A stretch of 43,764 bases of DNA from JAEUIX01 sp046156035 (GTDB lineage: Bacteria; Planctomycetota; Phycisphaerae; Phycisphaerales; UBA1924). The notes under the pieces are model-generated. The model made no database searches, had not been told where the DNA came from, and saw nothing but the letters and a program-made list of their open reading frames with translations. Positions 15,027-23,078 of this stretch are shown here, one piece after another (within the stretch, counting starts at the first letter, position 1; every line of letters begins with the position of its first letter). The DNA lies in NCBI GenBank assembly GCA_046156035.1, contig JBJXEW010000058.1, forward strand, positions 1 through 43,764, given 5' to 3'. Position numbers and translations under genes: made by a program.

Positions 15027-16151
15027 TCAGAGCGTTTCAAGCCGGCGGGCGGTCTCGGCCTCGATGAGCGCGGCGTGGAGGCGGTCGAAGTCGCCGGCCT
15101 GCACATCTCGCAGCGTGTACTCGTCGGGCAGGCGCTCGTCGGCGACGATGCCCTCCTTGTAGCGGTAGGTTCGCACCTTCTCGCTGCGCTCACCCCCGCC
15201 GATCTGCGCGGAACGCGCGGCGGAGCGGGCGGCGTGCTTCTTCTGGCGCTCGGCCTCGTGCAGGCGGGCCACGAGCAGGCGGCGGGCACGCTCGCGGTTC
15301 TGCTGCTGGCTCTTGCTCTCCATCATGCGGATGATGATGCCGCTGGGCTTGTGCTTGATCTGCACGGCGGTGGCGACCTTGTTGACGTTCTGGCCGCCGG
15401 GACCCTGGGAGGTGGTGGCGAACTCCTCCACGTCGTTCTGCCAGTCGACCTTGATGTCCACCTCTTCGGGTTCGGGGAGGACGGCGACGGTGGCGGTAGA
15501 GGTGTGGACCCTTCCCTGGGCCTCGGTGGCGGGGACGCGTTTGACGGAGTGGACACCGGCCTCGAAGTTCATGGCGGTCCAGACGCCGGGGCCGCGCAGG
15601 TTGAGCGTGGCGCTGCGCACGCCCCCGCCACCTCCACCGCCGCCGGATTCGACGGTGAGGTCGAGGGTTTCGAGCGTCCACGCGCGGCGCGCGGCGTAGC
15701 GGGTGTACATGTCGAGGAGGTCTCTGGCCCAGAGGGCGGCCTCATCGCCGCCGGTGCCTGCGCGAATCTCGACGATGACGGAGCCGATGCGGTTGTCGTC
15801 GGACTGCACGAGCGCGGCCTTGATGGTGTCGATCGTGGCACGGGCCTTGGTGAGCACGGACGGGAGTTCCTCGCGCGCGAGGGCGGCGAGTTCGGGGTCT
15901 TTGCCGGTGCTGGCCTCGCGGTCCAGTTCAACCGCCTCGGCGCAGAGGGCGCGGTAGCGGCGCAGGCCGGTGGCGAGGGGCTCGATGGCGGCCTTGCGGA
16001 TGGTGCGGTCGCGCACGGCGCGGTGGTCGGCCTGGACGGCCTCGTCGCGCAGTTCCTGCTCCAGGCGTGAGAATTCCGCCTCGATTGATTCGAGTTTCGC
16101 AAGCAGGCCCGGCGAGAGCGTCGGCAACCCCGAAACCGCGGCGTGGATCAT
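15027..16151 (-). CDS. prfA: Peptide chain release factor 1
   Basis: RF1 reads UAA and UAG on the ribosome and triggers hydrolysis of peptidyl-tRNA. The 374-residue protein has the GGQ motif in TSQGPGGQNVNK (Gly252-Gly253-Gln254). RVPATEAQGRVHTSTATVAV carries the PAT stop-codon motif that separates RF1 from RF2 (which has SPF). A run of eight glycines just before this, near residue 170, replaces the GGYKE-type loop of other RF1 proteins. The start at 16151 is supported by TACCTT six bases upstream. The usual partner prmC is not adjacent. Confidence 0.96.
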   Translation of the reverse strand: MIHAAVSGLPTLSPGLLAKLESIEAEFSRLEQELRDEAVQADHRAVRDRTIRKAAIEPLATGLRRYRALCAEAVELDREASTGKDPELAALAREELPSVLTKARATIDTIKAALVQSDDNRIGSVIVEIRAGTGGDEAALWARDLLDMYTRYAARRAWTLETLDLTVESGGGGGGGGVRSATLNLRGPGVWTAMNFEAGVHSVKRVPATEAQGRVHTSTATVAVLPEPEEVDIKVDWQNDVEEFATTSQGPGGQNVNKVATAVQIKHKPSGIIIRMMESKSQQQNRERARRLLVARLHEAERQKKHAARSAARSAQIGGGERSEKVRTYRYKEGIVADERLPDEYTLRDVQAGDFDRLHAALIEAETARRLETL

Positions 16152-16157
16152 CGGTAC

Positions 16158-16163
16158 AAGGTA
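16158..16163 (-). promoter_or_regulatory. -10 box TACCTT of prfA
   Basis: TACCTT ends six bases before the ATG at 16151, and no Shine-Dalgarno sequence lies between. Confidence 0.45.
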
Positions 16164-16290
16164 GGGCGAGCGAGAGGGAGAATCCGGGGCGCGGCAGGCC
16201 ACGCACACCGCGGCCGCGCGAAGTCGATACGATCGCGCTGCGGCGCAGGCGGGGCCGCGCGGGTTGAAGGGCGCCTCTGGGGAACACGTC

Positions 16291-17265
16291 ATGCCTGATG
16301 CTGTGGTGATGCAAGCGGTCCGCAAGACCTTCGGGCCAAAGGTGGCGGTGACGGACATGGACCTGGCGATCCGCACGGGGAGCGTGTGCGCGTTCCTGGG
16401 GCCCAACGGGGCGGGGAAGACGACCACGATCCGCATGATCATGTCGATCCTGTTCCCGGATTCGGGCGACATCCGCGTGCTGGGCAAGGCGAGCGCGGTG
16501 GAGAGCAAGGACCGCATCGGGTATTTGCCCGAGGAGCGGGGCGTGTACCGGAAGATGAAGGTGGCGCCGTTCCTGGCGTACATGGGGCGGCTGAAGGGCC
16601 TGAGCGGGGCCGAGGTGAAGCGGCGCGTGCCGATGTGGCTTGAGAAGGTGGGCCTGGCGGATGTGGCCAAGAAGAAGTGCGAAGAACTCTCCAAGGGCAT
16701 GCAGCAGAAGGTGCAGTTCGTGGCGAGCGTCTTCCACGAGCCGGACCTGATCATTCTGGATGAACCCTTCAGCGGGCTGGACCCTGTGAACGCCCGCCTG
16801 CTGCGCGACCTGGTGGACGAGCAGCACCGGCAGGGCCGCACCATTATCTTCAGCACGCACGTGATGGAGCACGCCGAGCAACTCTGCGACCATGTGCTGA
16901 TGATCAACCGGGGCGTGAAGGTGCTGGACGAGACCATGGCGGGCATCCGCTCCAAGTTCGAGCCGCACACGCTGATCGTGGAGCCGATGGACGAGGCGAC
17001 CGGCATTGAGCCCTTCCGGGCCGCGGCGGGCCTGCAGCGGGCCGAGCGTGTGGGCAGTGCGTACGAGATGCGTTTCGACGAGCGTGTGAGCGTTGAGGAG
17101 GCGATGCGGTCGCTCTTTGCCGCGGGGCCGGTGCGGAGGCTTGAAGTGAAGCGGATCAAACTCGAGGACGTGTTCATTGAACTGGTGGGCGCCACCGGCG
17201 GCGCGGGCCACGGGAACGCCAACGAATCGGCCGTGAAGGCCGCCGCGGCGGAGGTGATGGCATGA
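16291..17265 (+). CDS. NatA-like ABC transporter ATP-binding protein
   Basis: This 324-residue ATPase powers the permease that overlaps it. Walker A is GPNGAGKTTT near residues 36-45. The signature is LSKGMQQK in place of LSGGQ, typical of NatA-type exporters. Walker B is LIILDEPFSGLDP and the H-loop is FSTHVMEHAE. A C-terminal accessory domain of about 90 residues follows, as in NatA. A TTG at 16264 is possible, but the ATG at 16291 has GGGGAA seven bases upstream and starts at the family boundary. The stop overlaps the permease start as ATGA. Confidence 0.92.
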   Translation: MPDAVVMQAVRKTFGPKVAVTDMDLAIRTGSVCAFLGPNGAGKTTTIRMIMSILFPDSGDIRVLGKASAVESKDRIGYLPEERGVYRKMKVAPFLAYMGRLKGLSGAEVKRRVPMWLEKVGLADVAKKKCEELSKGMQQKVQFVASVFHEPDLIILDEPFSGLDPVNARLLRDLVDEQHRQGRTIIFSTHVMEHAEQLCDHVLMINRGVKVLDETMAGIRSKFEPHTLIVEPMDEATGIEPFRAAAGLQRAERVGSAYEMRFDERVSVEEAMRSLFAAGPVRRLEVKRIKLEDVFIELVGATGGAGHGNANESAVKAAAAEVMA

Positions 17266-18683
17266 TCCGGATGTTGCACGTTGCGTACCGAGAGTTCGCA
17301 TCAACGGCCTACACCAAGAGTTTCATGTTCGGCTTCTTCGTGATGCCGATCATCATGTTCGTGGGGATCATCGGCGCGACCGCGCTCCTCAACAAGGAGG
17401 GGCCCAAGGTGCAGGGCACCGTGGCGGTGATCGACCAGTCGCCCGGGCAGACCGTGGCCGAGGGGCTGCGGAAGCGTTTCAGCCCGGAGCAACAGGCGAA
17501 GGACGCGGCGGAGCGTGCGGAGCAGGTCAAGAAGGTCGTGGGCGCGTCGCCCGTGGGGGCCATGGCCGAGAACGATCCGCAGATGCAGGCGGCGCTCAAG
17601 GCCGCGACCTTGCAGACGGACATTCGCCTCGAGGTGCTGGCGCCGGATTCGGACGTGAAGAAGGAGGAGGAGCGCATCTGGCAGGACGCTGCGAGCAAGG
17701 ACGCTTCGCCCGAAGCGCAGGGCGGCAAGCGGCTCGCGCTGGTGGTGGTTCCGCCCGAGGCGGTGGTGAAGAAAGATGACGGGACGTACGGCACACAGAA
17801 ACTGTCGATCCGCCAGAAACTGGACATCCAGTTGCAGAACAACATCGACCGCAAGGTGGGCGAGAGCATCGTGGATGCGCGTCTGGACGCGGCGGGCTTT
17901 GGCGCTGAGCGGGAGCGGATCAGGGCGATGATCCGGCGGCCCACGGTTGAGGCCGAGGAGGTGACGGCGCAGGGCAACAAGAAGGGCTTGGGCGGCATCG
18001 GCATCATCATGCCCATGGCCTTCATGATGCTGCTGTGGATCAGCGTGTTCACGGCGGGGCAGTATCTGCTGACCACGACGATCGAGGAGAAGAGCAGCCG
18101 CGTGATGGAGGTGCTGTTGTCGGCGGTGTCGAGCAGGCAACTGCTGATCGGCAAGATCCTGGGGCAGATGTGCGTCGGCCTGCTGGTGCTGGGCCTGTAC
18201 GCCGGCCTGGGCGTGGGCTCGCTGTTCTTCACCAAACTCATCCACATCATCGACCTGACGAACCTGATCTACATGGGTGTGTTCTTCCTGATCGCGTACG
18301 CGCTGGTGGCGTGCATGATGGCGGCGATCGGCTCGGCGGTGAGCGACATGCGAGAGGCGCAGGCCCTGATGACGCCGGTGATGCTGGTGCTGATCGTGCC
18401 GATGGTGCTGTGGATGCCCATCAGCCGTGACCCCAACGGCATGTTCGCGACGATCGCGAGCATGACGCCGCCGATCAGCCCGTTCGTGATGGTGCTGCGG
18501 ATTCCGGCCGCGGCGGGGAGCATTCCTGTGCCGGCGTGGCAGATCGCCCTCTCGATCGGGCTGGGCATCGCCTCGGTGGTGTTCGTGGCGTGGGCCGCGG
18601 CGAAGATCTTCCGCGTGGGTGTGCTGATGTACGGCAAGCCGCCGAACCTGGGGACGCTGATCAAATGGGTGCGGATGGCGTGA
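17262..18683 (+). CDS. NatB-like ABC-2 type transporter permease
   Basis: The 473-residue membrane partner of the preceding ATPase has one N-terminal helix near residues 20-45 (FMFGFFVMPIIMFVGIIGAT). An extracytoplasmic domain of about 190 residues rich in charged residues follows. Five or six C-terminal helices run from about residue 245 (IIMPMAFMMLLWISVFTAGQ) to 460. EEKSSRVMEVLLSAVSSRQLL is the conserved ABC-2 loop. NatAB exports sodium in Bacillus, but many homologues have other, unknown substrates. Translational coupling (ATGA overlap) ties it to the ATPase. Confidence 0.9.
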   Translation: MIRMLHVAYREFASTAYTKSFMFGFFVMPIIMFVGIIGATALLNKEGPKVQGTVAVIDQSPGQTVAEGLRKRFSPEQQAKDAAERAEQVKKVVGASPVGAMAENDPQMQAALKAATLQTDIRLEVLAPDSDVKKEEERIWQDAASKDASPEAQGGKRLALVVVPPEAVVKKDDGTYGTQKLSIRQKLDIQLQNNIDRKVGESIVDARLDAAGFGAERERIRAMIRRPTVEAEEVTAQGNKKGLGGIGIIMPMAFMMLLWISVFTAGQYLLTTTIEEKSSRVMEVLLSAVSSRQLLIGKILGQMCVGLLVLGLYAGLGVGSLFFTKLIHIIDLTNLIYMGVFFLIAYALVACMMAAIGSAVSDMREAQALMTPVMLVLIVPMVLWMPISRDPNGMFATIASMTPPISPFVMVLRIPAAAGSIPVPAWQIALSIGLGIASVVFVAWAAAKIFRVGVLMYGKPPNLGTLIKWVRMA

Positions 18684-18698
18684 GGAAGAAGAAGAGGA

Positions 18699-18730
18699 AG
18701 GCACTGGGCACTGGGCATCGGGCACTGGTG
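18699..18730. repeat. GGCACTGGGCA tandem repeat
   Basis: Three or so copies of a GGCACTGG/GGCATCGG unit begin 16 bp after the permease stop. The same unit follows the GH1 gene stop at 43092-43123, in the same orientation. Confidence 0.7.
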
Positions 18731-18784
18731 GCAAAGGCGCGGCAGGCCCCGAGGCAACGAGCCCGGAGCGAACGAGCCCGGAGC

Positions 18785-19597
18785 GTGAGCGACGGGTCCG
18801 GCGGGTTCTCTCGCTTCGACCTGTACGAACTGACTGTGCAGAACGCCGGCGCGCTGGTGCCGCTCTTGATGGCGATTCATGGCGGCACGCCGCGGGCGCG
18901 TCTGCTGGCGGAGGACTTCTGCGGAACGGCGGCGCTGGCACGCGAGTGGGTGCGCACGGTGAAGCGCGGGCGTGCCACGGGGATGGATATCGATGCGGGC
19001 CCCCTCGCACACGCTCGGGGCTCGTTGCGCGGCGCAGTGCGGCTGGTGCGTGGCGATGTGCTTGCCACTCGCGCGCCGCGCGGGCCGAAGGCGGACATCA
19101 TCTTCGTGGGCAACTTCTCGATCGGTGAGATTCACACGCGGCGTGTGCTGGTGCGGTATCTGCGCCGCTGCCGCGAGCGGCTGGCGAAGGGCGGCGTGTT
19201 TATCTGCGATATTTACGGGGGCGCATCGGCCTTCAAGACCGGGGCCGTGCAACGGATGCACCCGGTTCCCGGCGACGCGGCGACGCGCATCCGCTACACG
19301 TGGCACCAGCGTGAGGCCAACCCGATCACGGGCATGGTCGAGAACGCTCTGCACTTTCGCGTGGAGCGGGCGGGCGAGATCGTGCAGGAGATGACCGACG
19401 CGTTCGTGTATCACTGGCGCTTGTGGAGCCTGAGCGAGTTGCGTGAGGCGATGCTGGAGGCGGGCTTTGCGCGCGTTGAGGTGTACAACAAGATGCTCGA
19501 TGCCACCGACAGCGAGGGGAACGCGTACGTGCTGCCGGTGGAAGACCCGGCCGACCTGGGAGAGAACTGGATTGTGTGCGTGGCGGGAAGAGGCTGA
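18785..19597 (+). CDS. Class I SAM-dependent methyltransferase
   Basis: The 270-residue protein has an Ado-Met fold. LLAEDFCGTAALAREWV (residues 42-58) is motif I and GMDIDAGPLAHAR is motif II. ADIIFVGNFSIGEIH and FICDIYGG follow. It should methylate a small molecule or other acceptor in the cytoplasm; the acceptor cannot be told from sequence. The DFCGT and N-F-S-I-G segments resemble methyltransferases annotated only as domain 25 or 11 types. An ATG at 18664 would overlap the permease but would translate a GGCACTGG repeat, so I prefer the GTG at 18785. Confidence 0.8.
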   Translation: MSDGSGGFSRFDLYELTVQNAGALVPLLMAIHGGTPRARLLAEDFCGTAALAREWVRTVKRGRATGMDIDAGPLAHARGSLRGAVRLVRGDVLATRAPRGPKADIIFVGNFSIGEIHTRRVLVRYLRRCRERLAKGGVFICDIYGGASAFKTGAVQRMHPVPGDAATRIRYTWHQREANPITGMVENALHFRVERAGEIVQEMTDAFVYHWRLWSLSELREAMLEAGFARVEVYNKMLDATDSEGNAYVLPVEDPADLGENWIVCVAGRG

Positions 19598-19617
19598 GAT
19601 CACCACAGAGCGGAACC

Positions 19618-19763
19618 CACCACAAAGGCACAGAGGGCACAAAGGAAGGCAGAAGACCAAGTTGGGGTAGAAGGCCGGTCGCCGATTCGCCGAGTGTTCG
19701 CGCTGATTCTTCGCTCAGCGCCTTTGTCTTCCTTTGTGGCCTTTGTGCCTTTGTGGTTCCTCT
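19618..19763. repeat. Inverted pair of CACAAAGG iterons
   Basis: Left arm 19618-19655 reads CACCACAAAGGCACAGAGGG and onward. Right arm 19728-19763 is its inverse (CTTCCTTTGTGGCCTTTGTG and onward). About 70 bp lie between the arms. It has the same end-to-end arrangement as the 884-bp element, in miniature, and sits between the methyltransferase gene and the rnpB terminator. Confidence 0.75.
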
Positions 19764-19769
19764 CCTTCC

Positions 19770-19805
19770 AAAACGGCCGCGGCCCCATGCTTTCGCACGG
19801 GGCCG
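19770..19805 (-). terminator. Intrinsic terminator of rnpB
   Basis: On the minus strand an 11-bp GC stem (CGGCCCCGTGC and GCATGGGGCCG) closes a GAAA loop and is followed by GCGGCCG and TTTT. It lies just past the RNase P RNA 3' end. Confidence 0.75.
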
Positions 19806-19813
19806 CGTCTGGT

Positions 19814-20279
19814 CTGGCGTGGACGTGTAAGCCGAGTTCTGTGCCGTCCGCTGGTTCCCGGCCCCCATGCACCATTGACGGGGGCTGTTGGAGCCGGGCC
19901 TTGCGGCGGCCGCGACCATTTCTCTAGCCGCGCGATTGCTCGCGCGATCAGCAGCGGTCTACCCGCTCTCTTCCGCCCGAACCGGGCGTCGCGTGCCGGC
20001 AGGCCCGAAGGCCCGCCGACCTGCGCGAGAACTGTGCGACCTTGCACGCGGCGGGGTTTACCGTGCCCCTCCTGTCGCCAGGAGAGCGGTGGGCTCTTAC
20101 CCCACCTTTTCACCCTTGCCTGAGCCCTTGCGGGCCATCGGCGGTTTGAGTCTCTGTGGCACTTTCCCGCGGGCACAACCAAGGTGCCCGGGTGGCCGTT
20201 AGCCACCGCCGTGTCCTGCCGTGCTCGGACTTTCCTCTGGACGGTTTGCACCGGCCAGCGGTCGCGTGTCCACGCCGTA
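19814..20279 (-). ncRNA. rnpB: RNase P RNA, bacterial type A
   Basis: This is the catalytic RNA that trims tRNA 5' leaders. Read on the minus strand, it has the conserved block GAGGAAAGTCC (rc of 20227-20237, P4 region) and GGCAAGGGTGAAAAGGTG followed by GGTAAGAGCCCACC. Near the 3' end is ACAGAACTCGGCTTAC (P4 3' strand). GGCGTGGAC at the 5' end pairs with GTCCACGCC at the 3' end, giving helix P1 and setting the approximate ends. At about 465 nt it is longer than the 377-nt E. coli RNA. An intrinsic terminator follows. Ends are accurate only to a few bases. Confidence 0.93.
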
Positions 20280-20311
20280 TGCACTTGTCAGATGCAATGG
20301 TAGATCGTCGT

Positions 20312-20317
20312 TACCAT
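20312..20317 (+). promoter_or_regulatory. Possible -10 box TACCAT of the Gfo/Idh-like gene
   Basis: TACCAT ends eight bases before the ATG at 20326. It also lies in the 47-bp gap that must hold the divergent rnpB promoter. Confidence 0.3.
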
Positions 20318-20325
20318 GGCGGCGG

Positions 20326-21417
20326 ATGAGTTCTGCCTCTCCAAACCAGCCTTCTCCGACCGCCGCGGCAGGACCCGGGGTTCTGGTGTGGCTGCGAGCC
20401 GAGCAGGCCTCGCTGGTGCGGCTGGTGGCGGCGGGAACCGGGCTGGCGATTGTGGGCGCGGGCGGGCCGGGCCCGGATCGTGGCGCGGCAGCCGCGGCGG
20501 CGCTGGGCGTGCCCCACGCGGATGACCTTCGGGCTGCACTCTCCACGACGGAAGCGACCGTTGCGCTGCTGGCCGATCCCGGAACGTTTGGCGAGGGGAG
20601 CGCGACTGAAGACGCTTCGCTGCTGCGGGCGTTCGCCAGCCGCGCCGGGCGCACGCTGAGCCTTGAACCCCTGCCGGCGGCACTGGTGGGCAATCCGTCC
20701 GGAGCGTCGATGGCGACGGACGACACGGCGACCGCCTCGACGAACCCCGAGTGGGCCCGCTTTGTGCCGCTGGCGCGCTGGCGGCGGCCCATGCGCGAGG
20801 CGCTGGAGTTGCTCGAGTCCTTCGGTCCGGTGCGGTCGGCCAGCCTGCTGTGCCTCTCGCACCCGTCCGACGGTTCGCTGGGCGCTCGCCTGTTTGATGC
20901 GCTGGACCTGCTCTCGGCGTTTCTTGGCCATCCCGAGACGGTGGACGCGGCGTTTGTGGGCACCGAGGCCGGACGGGGGATTCACGCCTTGCCGGGCGAG
21001 AACCTGCGCGGCCTGCACGGCGACATGACGGCGAATCTGCGGTTTGCGGACGGCAGGTCTGCCGCGCTGTTTGCGAGCGATCAGGCGGGCACGTGGGAGC
21101 GTTCGCTCACGCTGGTGGGCCCCGGCGGGAGGCTGCGCGTGAGCGACGCGGGGCTGGAGTGGATCGATGCGGCCGGGCGGCGGCTGGATAAAAGCCGGGC
21201 CGCGCCGGATGCACCGGCCTCGCCCGGGAGCGCGGCGGCGGAGATGATCGCGGAGCAGGTGCGGCTGTCGCTGAGCGCGGGTTCGGGTGCGCCGTGCGTG
21301 CCCGCATTCTCGCGCACGCTCGCGGCGGTGCAGGCGGCGCTCCTGAGCGCACGCACACGCGAGGGTGAGCATCCGGGCACGCTGCTGCGCATGGCCGGGC
21401 TTGACGAGCACGGGTGA
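20326..21417 (+). CDS. Degenerate Gfo/Idh/MocA-like protein
   Basis: The 363-residue protein is only partly recognisable. The C-terminal half has the beta-sheet pattern of Gfo/Idh/MocA oxidoreductases, for example LHGDMTANLRFADGRSAALF followed by WERSLTLVGPGGRLRV. The N-terminal half has the spacing of a Rossmann domain, and LSLEPLP stands where the catalytic E-K-P motif is expected. A clear GxGxxG loop and the catalytic Lys are missing. It may have lost dehydrogenase activity and bind a sugar or another partner. It is divergent from rnpB and convergent with the fatty-acid genes. The assignment is moderate and by eye. Confidence 0.55.
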   Translation: MSSASPNQPSPTAAAGPGVLVWLRAEQASLVRLVAAGTGLAIVGAGGPGPDRGAAAAAALGVPHADDLRAALSTTEATVALLADPGTFGEGSATEDASLLRAFASRAGRTLSLEPLPAALVGNPSGASMATDDTATASTNPEWARFVPLARWRRPMREALELLESFGPVRSASLLCLSHPSDGSLGARLFDALDLLSAFLGHPETVDAAFVGTEAGRGIHALPGENLRGLHGDMTANLRFADGRSAALFASDQAGTWERSLTLVGPGGRLRVSDAGLEWIDAAGRRLDKSRAAPDAPASPGSAAAEMIAEQVRLSLSAGSGAPCVPAFSRTLAAVQAALLSARTREGEHPGTLLRMAGLDEHG

Positions 21418-21420
21418 GCG

Positions 21421-21957
21421 TCAGAAGGTGCCTAGGCCGCTGGTGCGGAGCAGCATCTTGAACGACTCGCCGAAGACGAAGTTGTGGGCGGGGAAGTCGG
21501 AGCCGGTCTGACCGGCACCGCCCATGTTGTGGTCGAGGTGGCTGAAGACCAGGTCGATCTCACCGATGGGCGAGAACGTGCTGGCGGGCTTGCCGTGGTC
21601 GAGGAGTTCGACAAGGCCCTTGATGGCAGCCCCCTGAGCGTCCATGCGTTCGACGGTGGCGGTGTAGCGGAGCGTGCAGCCGGGCGTGGCCTCGCGGCGC
21701 AGGTCGGCCTTGCCGACCTTGGCGAGGATGACCTTCTCGCGGAAGTTCTCGGCGTGGCCCACGAGGATGCCGCCGGTCTGGGCCATGCCCTCGATGATGA
21801 GGCTGGCGGGCATGATGGGCAGGGCGGCCAAGCCGCGTGCGGCATCGGCCGCGAAGTGCTGGTGGAGGTGGTCTTCGGCGAGGGAGATGTTCTTGATCGC
21901 CACCAGCCGCTCGCGCGGCCTGAGTTCGACGACGCGATCGATCCACATCCAGCGCAT
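21421..21957 (-). CDS. FabZ/FabA-like hotdog dehydratase
   Basis: The 178-residue hotdog-fold protein probably dehydrates 3-hydroxyacyl-ACP. MWIDRVVELRPRERLVAIKN is the typical FabZ start. HQHFAADAARGLAALPIMPA and LIIEGMAQTGGILVGH carry the catalytic His (near 33) and Glu (near 53), with extra residues in the loop between His and the PIMP turn. The C-terminal 50 residues (HLDHNMGGAGQTGSDFPAHN) extend beyond classical FabZ. It lies downstream of the acyl carrier protein gene on the same strand, across a repeat-rich 139-bp gap. The start at 21957 avoids translating that repeat. Confidence 0.8.
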   Translation of the reverse strand: MRWMWIDRVVELRPRERLVAIKNISLAEDHLHQHFAADAARGLAALPIMPASLIIEGMAQTGGILVGHAENFREKVILAKVGKADLRREATPGCTLRYTATVERMDAQGAAIKGLVELLDHGKPASTFSPIGEIDLVFSHLDHNMGGAGQTGSDFPAHNFVFGESFKMLLRTSGLGTF

Positions 21958-21976
21958 GGGGGAGGAAGGCGGGAAG

Positions 21977-22095
21977 ACAGGGAAGGCACGAAGGGACAAA
22001 GGCACGGAGGCACAAAGGCACCGGGGCAGGTCCGGAAGCGAAGGTTGCGAGCACACTACGTGCCCTTGTGCCTTCGTGCCTTCGCCGTGCCTTCC
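21977..22095. repeat. Inverted pair of GCACGAAGG/GCACAAAGG iterons
   Basis: Arm 21977-22022 (GGAAGGCACGAAGGGACAAA and onward) is inverted relative to 22060-22095 (GTGCCCTTGTGCCTTCGTGC and onward). About 40 bp separate them. The pair fills the gap between the acyl carrier protein gene and the FabZ-like gene. Confidence 0.75.
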
Positions 22096-22096
22096 T

Positions 22097-22486
22097 TCAT
22101 CCCAATTTCTTCTCGACAAACTTCACGAGCGTGTCGACGGTGAAGAGGTGGGGCACCTTGGTGACCTCGGGGTTCTGTGCAAAGGCGGAAAAATCGACGT
22201 GGGGCATCCGGCTCTTGAGGTTGGCGAGGCCCTCCGGGGTGACCTTGCCGTCTTTCACGAAGCGCGGGTCCTGCTGCACGCCCTCGGGGAAGAGTTCGCC
22301 CTTCTCCACGCGAAAGCCGAAGGCCTGCTCGAGTTTGAAGACGATGTCGAGAAAGTCGATGGACTCGGCTCCAAGGTCTTTGACGAGCGAGGCCTGTGGC
22401 TTCACATCGTCCTCATCCACGGCGAGCGCATCCACCAGAACCTGTGTCACCTTGCTCAGAATCTCGTCGCGCGTGAGTGTCGCCAT
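22097..22486 (-). CDS. Acyl carrier protein, long variant
   Basis: The 129-residue protein is an acyl carrier. VKDLGAESIDFLDIVFKLEQ holds Ser42, the site for 4'-phosphopantetheine, in an AESID context in place of the usual DSLD. Standard ACPs are about 78 residues. Here about 50 residues are inserted after the third helix (EKGELFPEGVQQDPRFVKDG onward) before the closing helix FTVDTLVKFVEKKL. It is flanked on the same strand by two FabZ-like genes, so it likely serves a dedicated acyl chain rather than bulk synthesis. GAGG lies seven bases before the ATG. Confidence 0.88.
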   Translation of the reverse strand: MATLTRDEILSKVTQVLVDALAVDEDDVKPQASLVKDLGAESIDFLDIVFKLEQAFGFRVEKGELFPEGVQQDPRFVKDGKVTPEGLANLKSRMPHVDFSAFAQNPEVTKVPHLFTVDTLVKFVEKKLG

Positions 22487-22588
22487 GCAGGAACCTCGCC
22501 CAAAGGCCGGACTCTTGGAAGGGGGAACAGACGCATGATATTCACGCACGCGGGAGAAGTCTTTTCCACCGCACGCCGCCCGACGGTT

Positions 22589-22990
22589 TCAGGCCAATCG
22601 GACGGGCCGGAGCGTGAACTTGCCGCTGACGGCAACAGGTGCGGAGTCGTCAAAGGGCTGACCCGCGGCCACCACTCGCCCCTCGCCCTTGAACTCCACG
22701 GTCTCGCCCTCGGCCTTGCCCCGGGTCACCTCGATGCGCAGCGATTCGCCGGGGCGCACGAACCGCCCGTACTTGAGGGCTCGCACTCCTCCCAGCACCA
22801 TGCGGGCGTGCTCGGGCCCCAGAAGCGCTCGCGCTGCCTGCACCAGGCACTCCAGCATCATCACGCCCGGCAGCACGGGAAAGTCCGCGAAGTGATCCTG
22901 CAGGTACTCCTCGGCGCGGCTGACCTGCTTGACGGCCAGAATCCGCTCCCCGTCGTTCTCGATGACGCGGTCAACCAGCGCGAAGTGCAT
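22589..22990 (-). CDS. FabZ-like 3-hydroxyacyl-ACP dehydratase
   Basis: The 133-residue hotdog protein is of normal FabZ length. FALVDRVIENDGERILAVKQ is the start. DHFADFPVLPGVMMLECLVQ carries the catalytic His (near 33) and Glu (near 47) at the correct spacing, and GGVRALKYGRFVRPGESLRI completes the fold. It would dehydrate 3-hydroxyacyl-ACP to trans-2-enoyl-ACP. ATG 22990 was chosen over an upstream ATG because TACGCT ends six bases before it. It probably heads a transcription unit with the ACP and the second hotdog gene, although the gap of about 100 bp leaves room for separate promoters. Confidence 0.85.
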   Translation of the reverse strand: MHFALVDRVIENDGERILAVKQVSRAEEYLQDHFADFPVLPGVMMLECLVQAARALLGPEHARMVLGGVRALKYGRFVRPGESLRIEVTRGKAEGETVEFKGEGRVVAAGQPFDDSAPVAVSGKFTLRPVRLA

Positions 22991-22996
22991 GGCCAG

Positions 22997-23002
22997 AGCG
23001 TA
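22997..23002 (-). promoter_or_regulatory. -10 box TACGCT of the FabZ-like gene
   Basis: TACGCT ends six bases before the ATG at 22990. No Shine-Dalgarno sequence intervenes. Confidence 0.5.
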
Positions 23003-23053
23003 GCCGTTCATGCACAGGGCCCGTTCCGACGTCCTTGGACGGAAAGGGCCGGG

Positions 23054-23059
23054 TAGACT
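23054..23059 (+). promoter_or_regulatory. -10 box TAGACT of the second DUF418 gene
   Basis: TAGACT lies 19 bases before the ATG at 23079, with TAGGGAG as a possible ribosome site. This gene would therefore have a short leader. Confidence 0.35.
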
Positions 23060-23078
23060 GACTCGGTAGGGAGCCGCT

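Noticed and set aside
21421..22990. A polyketide synthase fragment
   Set aside because: There is no ketosynthase or acyltransferase domain, only free-standing ACP and hotdog proteins.
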